From the NCBI RefSeq assembly GCF_937616625.2, contig NC_065570.1, positions 51,389,665 through 51,453,664 of the forward strand: DNA of 64,000 nt. The letters run 5' to 3'. The notes below the pieces were generated by a model that saw only the letters and a list, made by a program, of their open reading frames with translations, was not told where the DNA came from and did no database searches. Both the position numbers and the translations under genes were made by a program. Origin of the DNA: Mercurialis annua. Taxonomy: Eukaryota; Streptophyta; Magnoliopsida; Malpighiales; Euphorbiaceae. This document shows positions 1-13,300 of the stretch, one piece after another. Each line of letters begins with the position of its first letter. The stretch's first letter is position 1.

Positions 1-168
1 AGGATACATTTGATTGGATATTATATACATAAAAACTGAAAATGATTTGCGCGGATCATCCTTATAGGTGGCAGTTCTGTTTGCTAGTTAAAGTTTAGCG
101 ATAATTTATATAAAAACAAGATTAGTTACGTTACTAACTATACCAGCTCATATAATGCAACTTATTTT

Positions 169-352
169 TTTTTGGTAAGCCCATTCGGTTTCCAAGGCTT
201 TACCCTGACTAATCCGAATCCGACCCGTGTCGCGCACCTGGCATGGTGGGTGAGTCTTCCAGTGGGAATTTTCTGCATTCACAAGGACTCGAACCCGAGA
301 ACTTGCTTAAGCGATACCAAGCCGCTTACCACTTGGACCAACTTCCATTGGT
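169..352 (-). mobile_element. tRNA-derived SINE with 16-bp target duplication
   Basis: On the minus strand the unit starts with a tRNA-like head. An A-box-like TGGTCCAAGTGG lies near 344-333 and a B-box GGTTCGAGTCC near 298-288, the usual internal RNA polymerase III promoter layout. An unrelated body follows and ends in an A-rich tail (T run at 165-173 on the plus strand). The unit is flanked by an exact 16-bp direct repeat, TAATGCAACTTATTTT, at 153-168 and 353-368, which is a typical LINE-mediated target-site duplication. The tRNA part is not a complete cloverleaf, so it is not a tRNA gene. The SINE family was not assigned. Confidence 0.85.
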
Positions 353-368
353 TAATGCAACTTATTTT

Positions 369-1403
369 AAATTATAATTATGCAATGCAACATTTATTTA
401 AACATTTAAGAGACATTGAATTCAGAGGTGAGGAAAAACATTGACCAAACAAATTGACCGACCGAACTAATGATTATTGATCGGTTTAGTGTGATTATAG
501 ATTTGAATTCGGTCGGTTCAATTTTAATATAAAAAAATGGTCAATTTTCGATTCAGTTTGAGGTTTGGATTATCTAAACTAACCGAACCGATCGAATAAA
601 CAAAAAAATTAATTTTATGATTTTTGTTAATTTTCTTGTGGTTTTATCGGTATTTAACCGAATTGATCAATATACCGACCTCTTATGAAATTAATTACTG
701 TCAGTCAGATAATGCTACAAGATTGATACAGAACTCAACTGCAAATTAAGAAATACATTCGCCAGTCTCAATTAACTTGCACTAAACCATTTTAATCAAT
801 TAAAAACAATATTTTCTATTTTTAGATGAATTAACTCTCAGATTGTTAAATTGAACGAGTTTAGAGACCGCAATGATACAATTTGGATATTAATTGACGT
901 AAAAATAAAAAGGGTTGACTCAAATTAACCTAAATAAAAAATATTATTCTCGATAGATTAAAATGGCTAACCATGAGTTAATCGATTTCGATGCACAAGT
1001 TCGTGAACAGCAATGATACTCGTTGATTAATTGTAGAAGCAAAAAAAAAGATAAGAAACAGTAGTAATTAAATCTTAGTTCACTTTGTACCTTTCTCCAA
1101 GAAACTAAATTCTCATACACAAACAAAAACGTCTTAAAGTTCAGATACATAACAAAGAACAAGAAATATAAATTTCTTAACACACCAAAACACGATAATG
1201 ATAATATATATAAATGTTTTGATCAATCACTATTGTCTTTGCTCACAAATTACAAGCATATGTATACAAACGGATTGAGACGAGAAAAATGATACCAATC
1301 GGAGACTGCATGAAATTGCGATTACGGAACGATCGTCCATCCCGCCCCTCGATTCCGCCCGTGCATGTACATCATACAGAATTACTAATATTATGATTCA
1401 TGA
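369..1403. other. Intergenic; GGTTCGGTT-type repeat remnant
   Basis: No supportable gene. Between about 450 and 690 the DNA is rich in CCGAAC/GGTCGG words (for example near 465, 515, 585 and 660), as in the hAT-type MITEs found elsewhere in the window, but no matching ends or target duplication could be fixed. The part next to 1404 is probably 3' untranslated or terminator sequence of the MASS-type gene. Confidence 0.4.
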
Positions 1404-1721
1404 CTAACGCTTTCTTGATTTACGTTGACGATGATTGTTATTATTATTACTACCCGAAACTTGTTTGCCAAAAATACCACATAAACCACAGCCGGAGACT
1501 TTAGGAGACGGAGGGTCTACCCTCGGCGGGGACGACACCTTCATAGCTCTGTACATGACTCCTCCGGCGGAGCGGCTTCTCTGCAAATTTCCATTATTTT
1601 CGGGAGCTTTTTCTTTGTTTTGATTAAATTCTCCTGTTATAACCTTATCATCCCATACCAATCCTGAGGAGCCTTGCCTTCTAAAAGATGTAGTAGACCT
1701 TGCCAAACCTGAAGCCTCCAT
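1404..1721 (-). CDS. MAPK substrate protein, MASS/At1g80180-like
   Basis: Single-exon gene of 105 residues, read from the ATG at 1721 to the stop at 1404. The N-terminal block LARSTTSFRRQGSSGLVWDD (residues 6-25) is the signature of the small plant family annotated as MAPK kinase substrate protein At1g80180 (the MASS proteins, substrates of MPK3/MPK6 in stomatal development). Further hallmarks are RSRS (about residue 48), Pro-directed serines in SSPPRVDPPSPK (about 63-74), a Cys/Gly patch (GCGLCGIFGKQ) and a very basic C-terminus after an Asn run. There is no signal peptide or membrane segment. The SP sites fit MAPK phosphorylation; which residues are used is inference. Family assignment is strong, exact orthology is not tested. 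Confidence 0.88.
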   Translation of the reverse strand: MEASGLARSTTSFRRQGSSGLVWDDKVITGEFNQNKEKAPENNGNLQRSRSAGGVMYRAMKVSSPPRVDPPSPKVSGCGLCGIFGKQVSGSNNNNNHRQRKSRKR

Positions 1722-3309
1722 GATTGAATTCTTTTGTATAATTCTTAGTATATGGACCGATGTTGATTAATTATATATAATGTAAGATAATATTTGGTGG
1801 GTGTGTGTTTATATTATAATGTTAAAGACTTTTTCCACTATGCAATGAGAGACAGATGAAAATGACAATATGAGGCATAAGAGAGAATACTATTATGAAT
1901 TGGAATCTTCATTATTTTCTATATGGCTAGCTATGAAAAGACAATAATTTTGACATGAATTTACTAATTGGCCCTTTTGATTTAGAGATGCAACAAAAAC
2001 ATGCTTAGATTAGGGGTAGAAAATGGTAGAATGGTCTTCCATTACTAATTCATAGTGATTTTGTAGAACAGCTAATTCCAAATTTTTTGTGCATGTGCTT
2101 AACAATTAGCTAAACAGGCTGAAGTTGCCGTTTGAGTTTTCAGTATTATGTTTCTAGAATAGTCCAAGCAGCAACTCCACAAGTTCCCTCAAAACCAGTC
2201 TATTCCTAATCCAAGCGGCAGCTCCACAAGTCCACTCGAAAAAACGTTAATTTTGACGTAATTTCAAGAAATGTGATGGTAATTATTTCTAAAATCGAAG
2301 GTGTAAAAGTGCTATTCCTAGAAGCTATTTGCCTAAATTGTTGTGAATCGAGTGAAATGATTATAAAGCTCGCATCGAACAGTTATGGTTGTGCCTTTTC
2401 CGCGTGGTTTTTCAATTAGTGGAAAGTCGGAGCCAAGCGGATCAAGGAAGAAAGCCCGTGAAGTAACAATATTTTAAAGTCCGAAATCCACATCTAGGAC
2501 TTCCTTTTGACAAAAGGAAAAGTAGAATATTGAAACCTTTTCAGTATCATATGATTTTATGAAACCATATGCTATGATAGTCCGACAAGCCAGAGATTGG
2601 CAAATGCAAAAAGTTATCAGAAAAGTTCATTTCAATTTTCAAAGCTTTTTACCAAATCACTTTCATTTCTTTGATAGAAACGATGCGTTTCTGCAATTTG
2701 CATAGACTCAACAGCTTCAAGTCCCTAATGTGATATGCTCATACAAGACGTAATACTAATGAAAATATGAGCAGAATTGGCAAGAATAGACATATATTGA
2801 GTGTATTATGTATTATATTCACAGAAGCCAAAAACGCCTGCTGGATTACTAAATGAATCACAATTCAAAGATTGATTCATCACTTGCAAAGAACAAGCAG
2901 GATCATGAAATTTCCAATGCTAATATACCAACCCATTTTATAACTAGTTCTATACAAAGATTAAATGAAGGTGGACCGCCTTGATGACGTAATGGAAGTC
3001 TCTGTCAAGTATGAGAAGAGTTAGCATGAAATACGTAAAGCTTCTATTTCAGGAACAGTGTTTAGGTGGAGATCATGCAAACAATTTACATGATCGTTGA
3101 AGATAAAATTTTCTTCATCCATGAATGGTGCGTAGCAGAACCCAAGTCAACTGAGCACCAAGAAAATATGCTGTTAATATTCTGACTCAGCAATATTCCA
3201 TCTTAGGCATCTTGTGAAAAAAAAACTATGAACTCTAAACTAAATGCTTACTGTTCTTCCTATGGCTAAAAGTAATATCTTCTAATTATCTTACCTACCA
3301 TCTTCATTC
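1722..3309. other. Intergenic region with a short duplicated motif
   Basis: No gene recognised. It holds the upstream region of the MASS-type gene (AT-rich, TATATATAA near 1770) and probably the 3' UTR of the CCCH gene that ends at 3310. A diverged direct repeat of about 30 bp is visible at 2161-2190 and 2208-2237 (both share CCAAGC and CTCCACAAG). Confidence 0.5.
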
Positions 3310-6041
3310 TCAAGTAAAACTTGGCCTCCTCTTGACGATGAGGATCTCACTCAGAGGTTTAGGACTCTCAAAGTCAGGTACAGACTTTCTGGTTGCATTA
3401 AGAAATTTACTTGGACAATCTCCATTTTCTTCAGCCGCCTTCTTCTCTTCTTTAATCTGAGCAAGGGTCTTTGGTCCTGTAAATTCATTAGATTCTCGAC
3501 TAGATTTCATCTCTCTTGGAACTGGTTTTCTCACCACTTCAGATGAAAGAAACTGCCTTTTAGCAAGCTTTCTTTCCTTGTCTCGCTGCCTGGAGCTACT
3601 AGAACGTGAGTGCCTACGTCCTCCCAACTGGTTAGCATCATTTAACAGACTCTTGTTTTTCTGATGTGGTTTAAAAGCATTATTTATCACTTCTGAGACC
3701 AACCTGATATGTGGCTGCTGATTGTTAGCAGGTCTCCAAAGCCTCCCCTGACTTCCGCCAAGCAGATGAGAAGGGCTATGCCTTCTAAATGACTGAATCA
3801 CATGATGGTCATCAATTGCTCTGCGTTTTCCCAAGTGATCTCGAAGATCTATGCGCCGGCCATTGATAGACACATTCCTTTCCACATATTTTCTTTTCTG
3901 GGGAAAAAAAGAATCTGACATTGGATTCCTCGAGGGGCTAGCACCATTTCCAACATCATCAAAAATGTGCACGTCATTCACAAAATCCAAGTAGTGATGA
4001 TCCCCATCTTCATATTTATCTTCTGCATCATAGTGCGGGAGGTCATATTCAACCACGTTTTCAAAATCATACCCAGATAAATTGTTGTGTAGATTATGTT
4101 CTCTGTCATAGGGCAGTAAAATGTTTTGATGATCCTCATAATGCAAATTCTCCGATTCACCATCCACGAGGACGTCAAAACCTGGGGATGACTCCTCTGG
4201 TTCAACATGGTCATTCACATCCTCTTCTGAACTCTCATCTGAGTATCCATGAGAACTGCTCTCAGTAAAGCTATCTGCATGGAGCATAAAATCTGGCTTA
4301 AGAGTAACAGCTTCTTCACACTGGGAATTGGCAATCCGTGGAGAGGGGCTCCCTACTGCAATCTTTTCAGGAGCGCAAAACTGAAAATCCACTTTAGGCT
4401 GCACTTTCAAATCTGTAAAAGCCTTGGCAGCTGCTTCAGACAGATTAGCATGTGCTTCTGTGGGAGCGGACACAATATTGTTTCCAATAGTCCTCTTATT
4501 ATCCAATGAAATCTCTTCCTTGATTCCTGAGGCTGAGTTGCCAGAATTCCCAGTAGATATATTGGCATCAGGGCCATGCATAAAAGAGCACCTGTCTCCT
4601 TTATTGCAAAAACTATGAAAAAAGAAATAACAGGGGACATTGGTCTTGTTCGCCGGTAAAGAAGATAATGATGATTCTGGCGGTTCTTCAGCATGTATTT
4701 CCAACGGCTGTTGAGATAATGAAGTTAGTTCCACCAACATTATCAGATAACCAGAGAATGGTAATCAATTAAAACACAGCCACTACTTAATTTAAGAAAC
4801 CGAATGTACAAAATGTGTGGCAGTAGAAAAGCTTCAAGGTCAACAGGCTACTTCTTTTGTTTTTTTTACTATAGTTTTCATATTCTTACCCTACAAACCT
4901 TCATCTCTTTTACTTCCCTTCCGATTACATCATAAGCTTTCATCTGCCAGCAGTTCTTTTCTCTATATTGTAGATACAGGAAGAGGTTTCTTTTCAAGAA
5001 ATAACAATTTATCTCCAAAGGGTAAGTCTAAGAAAGCTCATTGTGCTAAGTAATCACAACATTTTAATTCCATGTATCACATAGGTGACAGTTATCCTTC
5101 TCTAATCACATCAAACACTCCACAACCCTACCAGGAACAATGATATTGGCTTTTAAGCTTTTTCAAACGACTAACATGCCGCAGGGCCAGTAATAAAATC
5201 TAAAGAGGACAAATTCAGCCAATTTGCCTCTCATCTGAAAAGTTAAAATCATACACTTCTCCTATCCTGCCAACCTCACTTCTTCAACAGTCTACACTAA
5301 TCCCAATGAAAACAATGTTTCAAAAATAAAACAGAAAAAATTAAAACTGGCATATAACTCGAAACAATGTAATTAGGGTCTTCAGTGATTTATAGAACAC
5401 AATCAATTGTAAGGAAAAAATGAGTTTATGAGTAAAAAGTGAAGTATGAAACCATCTTAATTCCAAAAATGAATCCCACCCATCATATCCATTTTCATTT
5501 TCATTTTATGACATGAGCATGAAAACACATTTACTAGGACAAAAACACATATAAATTTAGGAATGCACAGATTTTCAGAATTTAAAAAAGTGGCATAACA
5601 AAACAGAGCAATACCATTTCACTAAACACAACTGGGTTTGAGATCAAAATTAGAATAGTTAATAAATAAAGATTGAGTTGAAAAGAAGAGATAGAAAGCA
5701 TTACAGGATGCCGAAAAGCACAAGCAGGATTAAGACAATTTCCAGCCAACCAGTACCAGCAATCTCTAGGGTTTAGCCTCGCTATCTCATTGTGCCTGTA
5801 CTCACATTCCATTCCCTGCAATAACATCATAAATAATGGCGATGATAACAAAGCAAAAGAAACCCTAATAATTGAGACTAGAACATAAAATTTGGAGAAA
5901 ATAAGTAAAAAAGTAGACAAGGGGTAGGTAAATGTAGTAGTAGAAAATGAAGAAAACCTTGATGCAAGTGAGAGGAGAGGCCAAGAAATAAACACAATCA
6001 GTATTTCTCCTCTGTGATAACATCATCTCATGCTCCTCCAT
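3310..6041 (-). CDS. CCCH zinc-finger protein, C3H17-like
   Basis: Three exons on the minus strand: 6041-5958, 5815-5705 and 4707-3310, all with GT-AG introns in phase 0, giving 530 residues. Three CCCH fingers are visible. The first is split by intron 1 (NTDCVYFLASPLTC...GMECEYRH, residues about 13-36). The second is DCWYWLAGNCLNPACAFRH (residues about 46-64). The third, PCYFFFHSFCNKGDRCSFMH, lies at the start of exon 3. The rest is low-complexity acidic and Ser/Arg-rich sequence, ending with a conserved-looking FESPKPLSEIL...KRR tail. The NTDCVYFLASPLTC and NPRDCxYWL blocks are those of the Arabidopsis At2g02160 (C3H17) group; such proteins are thought to be nuclear RNA or transcription regulators. 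The start is the first ATG in frame with the finger; the 5' UTR holds a CTT repeat (6073-6092 as AAG on the plus strand). Symbol withheld because orthology is inferred. Confidence 0.88.
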
Positions 6042-6215
6042 TTCCCTTTTTCTATTAATTGATTCAGCAATTAAGAAGAAGAAGAAGAAGAGTCGACGAA
6101 TATTTTGGATTTGTGAAAAGAATTGATGATGATTAGTTAGTCAGCTAAGTTAGGAAATGTTGTGGACATATATAGGGTGCAGGAGCAGGAGCAGGAGAGT
6201 GTGTATGTGCAAATG

Positions 6216-6491
6216 TAGAGGTGGCCACGGTTCATAATCCGGCGATTCCGGTTCGGAACTGCTGAGTTACGTTTCAAGAAAAAATGGAACCGGCTCGGAA
6301 CCGTCTAAATGACGGTTCAGAACCGGACAGTTTTGGTTTCGGGTTCTAGGCGATTCAAAAAGAATTGAAAGTAAAATTTAAATTTTAAAAAGTATAATTG
6401 AAAAATAAAATAACACGTGAAAGTTAATATTGTAAGAAAGTAATGAAATAAAACAAATTATAAATATTATGTTAACTAAAAGAATTAACTA

Positions 6492-6530
<39 letters not shown>

Positions 6531-6708
6531 TTAATTAACTTTTTATCGGCGGATTCGACTCTTAAACCGCGGACGGAGCAGTCGGTTTACAATTCAAAAA
6601 ATTGGCACGAAACCAGTCTTTCTACGGTTCCGGATCGGTATTGTCCGGTTTCGAATTTGACCAGTTCTGGATCGGTTCACGGGCTGACCCGGCCCATGAC
6701 CAGCTCTA
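6216..6708. mobile_element. hAT-type MITE (493 bp) upstream of the C3H17-like gene
   Basis: The left end reads TAGAGGTGGCCACGG. The right end, reverse-complemented, reads TAGAGCTGGTCATGG, giving imperfect terminal inverted repeats. The element is flanked by an exact 8-bp direct repeat TGCAAATG (6208-6215 and 6709-6716), the target length of hAT transposons. The interior is rich in GGTTCGG/CCGGTTC words and holds a (TA)n tract at about 6493-6524. There is no coding capacity. It sits about 175 bp upstream of the start codon of the CCCH gene, so it may lie in its promoter. Confidence 0.85.
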
Positions 6709-7073
6709 TGCAAATGCATACATATGAGTAGAGTGAGAGGCTTTTTTTAATTTATTATTTTTGGGTTATGTTTAGAGAAAATTAGACAATATACGGTTTT
6801 GGGTCAAATTATTCTGAATAGTACGCTCACATCTTTCCTTTTATTAATTTACGTTATTAAATTAATTAGTTTAAGTAATCAATTTTTCTCTTTAACAAAT
6901 AAACATTCAAAATAGAAGAAATACGATAACTGTTTACGGAAACCATTTAAGATTGATTTCCATGTATCCATTTCCAACTATATTTCATAGATTCTCGCCT
7001 TATTTCTTGCTATTATCCCATTAACCAAATCTTTCCCTTTTCAATTTGAAATTAGATTGACACAAAATCCACC

Positions 7074-7311
7074 ATGCCGAAAATCAGGTCTTCCATCAAA
7101 ATGTCTCTTTTGAAACAATCACTAAAAGTAAAAAATACAATGGCAAAATCGAAATTAGTTGGACGCAAAAGAAAGGTTGATTTTGTTAAAGAACCGTAGA
7201 TTTTTAATGTGAAAGAGGAAAGTGACAGTGATTTTGAGCCACTTTCTATCACTGATTATCAAAAGGACAAAAATTGTGTTGCTTATCCTATTGTTTTAAA
7301 GGTATGTTTTT
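7074..7311 (+). pseudogene. Possible relic of a transposon-borne exon
   Basis: From an ATG at 7074 a Lys/Arg-rich peptide reads for 41 codons (ending KRKVDFVKEP), meets a TAG, and continues in the same frame with an acidic then hydrophobic stretch (KEESDSDFEPLSITDYQKD ... AYPIVLK). It ends at a good donor-like GTATGT near 7305. The style, a basic N-terminus followed by a short conserved-looking block, resembles leading exons of plant Mutator or Ulp1-type transposon genes. No family motif could be identified, so this is only a candidate. Confidence 0.25.
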
Positions 7312-7797
7312 AATTATTTATGTTTTTATTTTATTTTATTTGTATTTTAACCTAAATGTTTTTAAACTAATTTTATTGCAAGTGATTTTGTTTTATTACA
7401 TGGTTTCTGATTGTAAATGTGCATTTGAATATTTTGCTATTGATTGTTAGAATAACATATATTTGTAAAATAAATTTTGGTAAACAGATAGACGCCAATA
7501 TTTACCAATTCTGTTTCATTGGGAAACCATTGGTATCACTGGAAAAAAAATTAATTGCTAGTTTAATGCTTTTAAAGTGTGAACTATTTATTTATTTAGC
7601 TTGACATTATGATTTGAGAATGATTGGTATATTGATATGGAGAGCTAGCATTAGCTTTGATTTTATGTCAGGAATGTGATTTGTTTTAAAAAAAAAATTA
7701 AATATGGAATAATATGTATAACTATATGTAGTCTACTGGTTAACTCATAGTTGTTGTGGTATCTTTTTTTATGCGGATCGGATATGTATCAGCTAGG

Positions 7798-7945
7798 GAT
7801 ACTATATGTTGTCTGATGGTTAACTAATAGTTAACTAGAAATAATTAAAGATACTATATGTTGTCTGATGGTTAACTAATAGTTAACTTGAAATAATTAA
7901 AGAATACTATATGTTATCTGATGGTTAACTAATGCTCAACTTGTA
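7798..7945. repeat. Tandem repeat, about 52-bp unit, three copies
   Basis: Units begin at about 7798, 7850 and 7903 with GATACTATATGTTGTCTGAT or a near copy. Each contains GGTTAACTAATAGTTAAC, itself an imperfect inverted repeat; the third copy is diverged. A weaker related unit (CTACTGGTTAACTCATAGTT) lies just upstream near 7732. No function is evident. Confidence 0.75.
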
Positions 7946-10382
7946 TTAATTTTTCAATATTAAATCTTTTTTTAAAATTACTGGTGTAATGTTAAATGTT
8001 AGTATATATTGTTGTTAGGTTTATTTAAAATGACTTTATGATGTTAATAGCATTTTTTATTAGATGTGGTTTACCAATGGTTAACTATGTGTAAACTGAC
8101 AGTATACCAGTGTTTTTCTTTGAGAACGATGAAAAGGTGGAACTGAGACCAAAGCTGAAGGGAATACAGTAGGATTAGATGTGTTGACAAATTGAAATAT
8201 TTAAGTTTTGATTTTATTTTTTAAATGAAAATATTTGTTATTGTCGAACATATAATATATTTTAGTTACCAGTTAGTCAACTTTTTCATGTTATATTTTC
8301 ATTTGATTTAAATAAATGTGTTTGTGTGTAAATTGTATTTATTATATGTGTGCTAACACTAAACTATTAGTTCCCTAATTAAAAATATCCTACTAATTAA
8401 TTGCATGTTATGTTAACTGTATAATGTTATTCCACGTGGTTGGTTGTTTCTATTTTTTCCAACCAAATGTTAAGTTATAAAAAACAAATTGATGTTTTTT
8501 ACGTAGTAGTATCAAATTATTAATTAACTGAAAGTGAACTGTTAGTCCACATAAAAAAAAATTAATTAGTAAATTTATATATAACATAGGAAGGGATTAT
8601 AATAAAAAATAATAACAAAATTTAACAGTAAAAAATTAATTAAAATCATTTAAATGTTTTTATTGTTCATAAATTAATAAGATAACAAAATTATATATGT
8701 AAATATAATTTAAATAAACAGTTACCATAATTAATGATTATTGAATTTTTTTGAAAATATTTTCTATATATGTTAGTTTGAGATTTTGTAGGCGATTTGA
8801 TTTTTATAACAGCTGGTTTGCTTATTAATTATTGAGAGTATTTATTTAATTCAAAAAGTTATTTGTGTAATTTTAAAGTTGGTATTTTTTTTCAACTTTT
8901 TTCCCCTAAGTAAAATTGAAAATATTTTGACACATGGAAGGTATTAGTTAATTTTTCTCTTATATTTAAAAACAAATTACAATATATTTCTATCTTCTTT
9001 TATTTTTTTAATTTCAATACTAACTTTTTAATTGTTTCTTGGCAAATCATGGTAATATTAATATATACCATAAAGGTTAAGCTATTAATTATCACTTCTT
9101 ATTAATGGTTAACATATCTTCATGGTTACATTATTTTTTTAATAAATTTATTGATGAAATTACAAGTTAAATTTATATTTCAAGATTTCAAATAGAAGTT
9201 TTAAATTGGATTTCTTTCTCTATTATGTAAATTATTTTGTAAAAATTAATCTAAATATATATTAAACAAACTAAACAAATAGTAAATTTTAGTTAACAAA
9301 CCGAAATTCTATACAAATATATTGTATGGTTTAATTTATTTTATTTTATCACTTTAAGTATGATTTTAAATGAATTGGGTTTCAAATTTGATTAGCCGAA
9401 ATGAATTGAGCCATGTCACCTTGAAGTATGAGAAAAAAATTCTCATGACACCTTTTTTAAAACTATAATTACAGTTTTAAAAATAATTACATCGCGTACT
9501 GTTTTTATTTTTCAAATTATCTTGTTAATTTTAAAAATACCCTTTCTTGTATTTTTTAATTTTATTTTTGTTGGTGTTTTTATGGCATAGTTATAGTGTA
9601 ATTTATGATGTATTCATAGTGTTTTTATAGTGTACTTATGACTGGATACTGAATGTAATTAGCAATTCATGACTTAATTTTTTGTAATTACTTTATGAAA
9701 ATATGATAGTTTGAGGATAATTATTAAGGTAGGTCTAGTTAATGAATATTTGTTTTCACAGATAGAAAAAAAATTATTCCATCTCTTTAGTTTTTTTTCT
9801 TTCACAGTCCCTTATTTTAAAAGTTTATTTTATTATTTCGAATTTTTTTTACCGTAAGCTTTATCTTTCACCTATTCATTAATCTCATATTTAGACATAA
9901 TTTACAAGATATATTACTAAATAATTATTAATAGAATTAAAACAGAAAAAATAAATAACTTTATTATTTAAAATTGTATGTAAAACACAAAATAATTTTA
10001 AAAATAAAACGGGGAGAGTACCAGTTTGCAAACGACTAAACATTTTTCTTTTTTTTGAGAAGCGACTTAACCAATTTAACATAAAGTAAATGAAATTGAG
10101 CAAAAGAAAAGAAGAAATAATATTCTTTGTCCGCATTGTTTAACCTAAATTAATTGGTTAACTGTGCCAATGTCATGCTCATGAAAGCACTAAACCCTCA
10201 ATTTGCTCATCACAAATACTCTTCCACTCTTCACTTCTTTCCTGCCTGTAAAAACTCAAATCTACAACATTTCCAATTGTTTGAGATTTCTGAAATAAAA
10301 GATTCCATTTGGAACATTATTGCAAAATTTTGAGTATAAGTGTAAAATCAGACATATAGTAACTCCAAATGATGCATGCCTC

Positions 10383-13300
10383 CTAAAATTTGTAAACCAT
10401 TTGCTCTGTGTATCCAATTTCTTTCAGTATACCACTTAGCTGCAACAATAGTAAAATAACAATAATTTAACAACTGCATAACTGTTATAGCAAATTAAAA
10501 GGCATTTCTTACCTCTCCTTGAGAGTAGTCTTTAGCCTTTTCACCAGAAACGTGTTTCATCATACCGGGTGGACCACATACCTGTATTGAGAACAAGTGA
10601 ATAGGTTTAAACTGAAATCGTACAGACAAGCAAGGCTTGCCGGGTAAAACCAATGATTCTGAAGGCCGGATTTTCAATTCGTGAGCTGGTTTAACAATCA
10701 AATTCCATCTCAAGCAATTAACAGTTCAACACACATCAATGTATGCGGAGAAACATTCATAGGACAATAATTATCATTTCAACAAATGGCCCGATTCAGA
10801 CTCCAATGCAGGATAATTATCTTGTCGAACTAACTCCGTAATGAAGGTAAAAAAATTGAACAAATGATACTTACCAGGACAATTGTATCATCACTAGGAC
10901 CAGGTAAGCCTTTCACAGCCATATCCTTCGATACGTATCCAACACCTCCTTTCCATTTCTTTGATGGATTGTCTACGGTGTAGAAAACCTGCAAATATTA
11001 GCAACAAAAACGAGTAGGTTATTGCAATGAAGAATATTTATGTTTTGCTAATACAACAACTGCTTGTAGGTCAGAGCAACTAAAACCTTGAAATTTGGGT
11101 GGCTAGCAGCCAGAAAGTCGAGTTTCTGTACGAGCAGTATATCATCAGGAGAGACATTGGCATAAAGCAACGAGATCTGTTACGATAGCAGCTCATTGTC
11201 AAGTGATATTTCTTGTGAGAACAACATAAATTATTTGGTTTACAAATGAGATCATAAAATAGACATTGAGACTAACGGATATCTAAATTACGCTTGGTCA
11301 ATCCAATATTAAGAGATGTATTGAAATAACGAGAAGATAAAATGGAAATAAAAAGTTAACCAGCCGTAGAATACAATAGAATGCTAACATAAGGATAAAA
11401 AATCTATTTGTTTTTTTTTTATTTGAATGCAATTCATTCTTTTGTTTTCGTCGTTGTGTATTTTTCTCAATACGATAGTTATAGAAATAACAATAAAATA
11501 CGCACTTACCTGAGTGTTGTCATCAGGATTCTTGAGGATAGCTTCAATGACTTGAAGCATGGGAGTAATGCCACTGCCACCAGCAATCTGAAAGAAAGGA
11601 AAAAATTACACATACTGGCAGAATAATAAGTTAATGAACTTAGAGAAAATCACACATATGATAATTACTTGAAATAAATATGAACAATATTTAAAGCTGA
11701 TCTTGCAACACTAACCAGAGGACAAAGGAGAAAGTGATGAACATTACAAGCAAACTAGAGGTCTAAAGATAGATTTCGGAGAACATCATGCATGGATTTT
11801 CTTTTTCTTAATACCGGAGCAATTGATGAAATTCACCACTCTAATTAAGATGCAAATGTCATAGTGGCTAATGGCTATTTATAAGCTTAGAACTAATAAT
11901 AGTAGATATTCATAGCATGCCTGTTGGGAAACAATAACATAACCATTACCCTACTACTTCCACTATCTAAATCTTTCTTCAATTTCTAGATAACCAGCTC
12001 TTACCATGCCAATATGTTTCTTCATATTAGGTGAGTATCTGATCTTTTCAATGGGCCTGCAATTAGCAAACGTGTTTCAGCATAAAAAATGGTATAAAGT
12101 AGGATTGCTGCTCATTTATCAGTGACCGTGAAAATCCTGCTGCTTACCCTTTAACTTCAACAACATCGCCAGGTTTTAAGCTAGCAAAATGCTGACTCAT
12201 TTTTCCTTCAGGATACACCTGCAACAATTTAAAGGTTCAGGAGATTTTATTAACAATGATAGTATATCTTTGAGAGCATAATTTAAAGTTAAAATGAGAA
12301 AACTATCTAAATCTACAAAAGCATACCTTAATTAACAAGTCAAAATATCCCTTAGCATCTGGGTCTGATATAGGAGTATACCTAAATCAAATAAAGTAGA
12401 GTAACTTGAAAGTTAACTTTGGGATAATTCATGAACAAAAAACTATGTTACAAGTAGCATTATTCAAAGTAGATTAAACAGCAAAATAAGCTGCATCAGT
12501 TTCACTTTTATTTTTTTTCAAAAGAAAGAATAAGAAGAATATGAAAATCAACAGGATAGAAAGGACATGCACTAGCCATATCCAAACTATAAAAATGAAC
12601 CTCAACATGAACATACACTAAAAAAGGAAAATATTTGCATATGCAATTCAGATAAGCATATAGAAAAGGAAAACCTACGGACGGATAACATATTTTGTTT
12701 TCCCTTCAGCATCATGTCCTATCGGAGCCCTGCAATCATACGAACATATCAAAACAATGAATACATTAAAGGACTTGTGTAAATTATAATTTGAAGATCA
12801 GTTGACCACAACTAATGGATTCTACGGATAATTAATAAAAGTGCTAGAATACGCTTTTCAGCTGCTGAAAGGATAAGATACCTTGTAAGAATGCATGATG
12901 CAATGTCTAAACCCAACTTGGCAGAAGGATCGAATGAAAACCTAACATTTCAGGAAAGAAAAAAAAATCAGTGCTCTCTTTGGAAAATATCCAGATATTA
13001 CCATGATATCATATCTATTTCTTGTAGGAACCGTACTCCACAATAATTAAAACAAAAATTGAACATTTACAGCACTTTCATGTCATTCAAACAAGTATTT
13101 GTTTCTCAGTATTCATTACACATATCCTGATATATAACGACTTTCATTCATGATCAACACTTCCAATATTACATAAGTGAAGCACACATTCGGCAACATC
13201 TTGCAAAAACAAACAGATAAGATGGACCTATATACAAACTTTAATAGCATGCAAGGCAGCTAACTACCCAAGAAAAAATTCCTTAAAAAATGACCTCTTA

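Larger units (their letters stand above)
6717..10382. other. AT-rich intergenic DNA, no supportable gene
   Basis: Very AT-rich with many short chance reading frames and no recognisable protein. It contains a possible gene relic at 7074-7311 and a three-copy tandem repeat at 7798-7945, listed separately. The last few hundred bases before 10383 are probably the 3' UTR and terminator of the cytochrome b5 reductase gene. Confidence 0.5.

Noticed and set aside
288..345. tRNA gene on the minus strand
   Set aside because: Only A- and B-box-like parts are present. There is no full cloverleaf, and the unit has an A-tail and target duplication, so it is a SINE.
9891..10136. 81-codon minus-strand frame
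   Set aside because: AT-rich chance frame of Phe/Leu/Asn with no conserved pattern.
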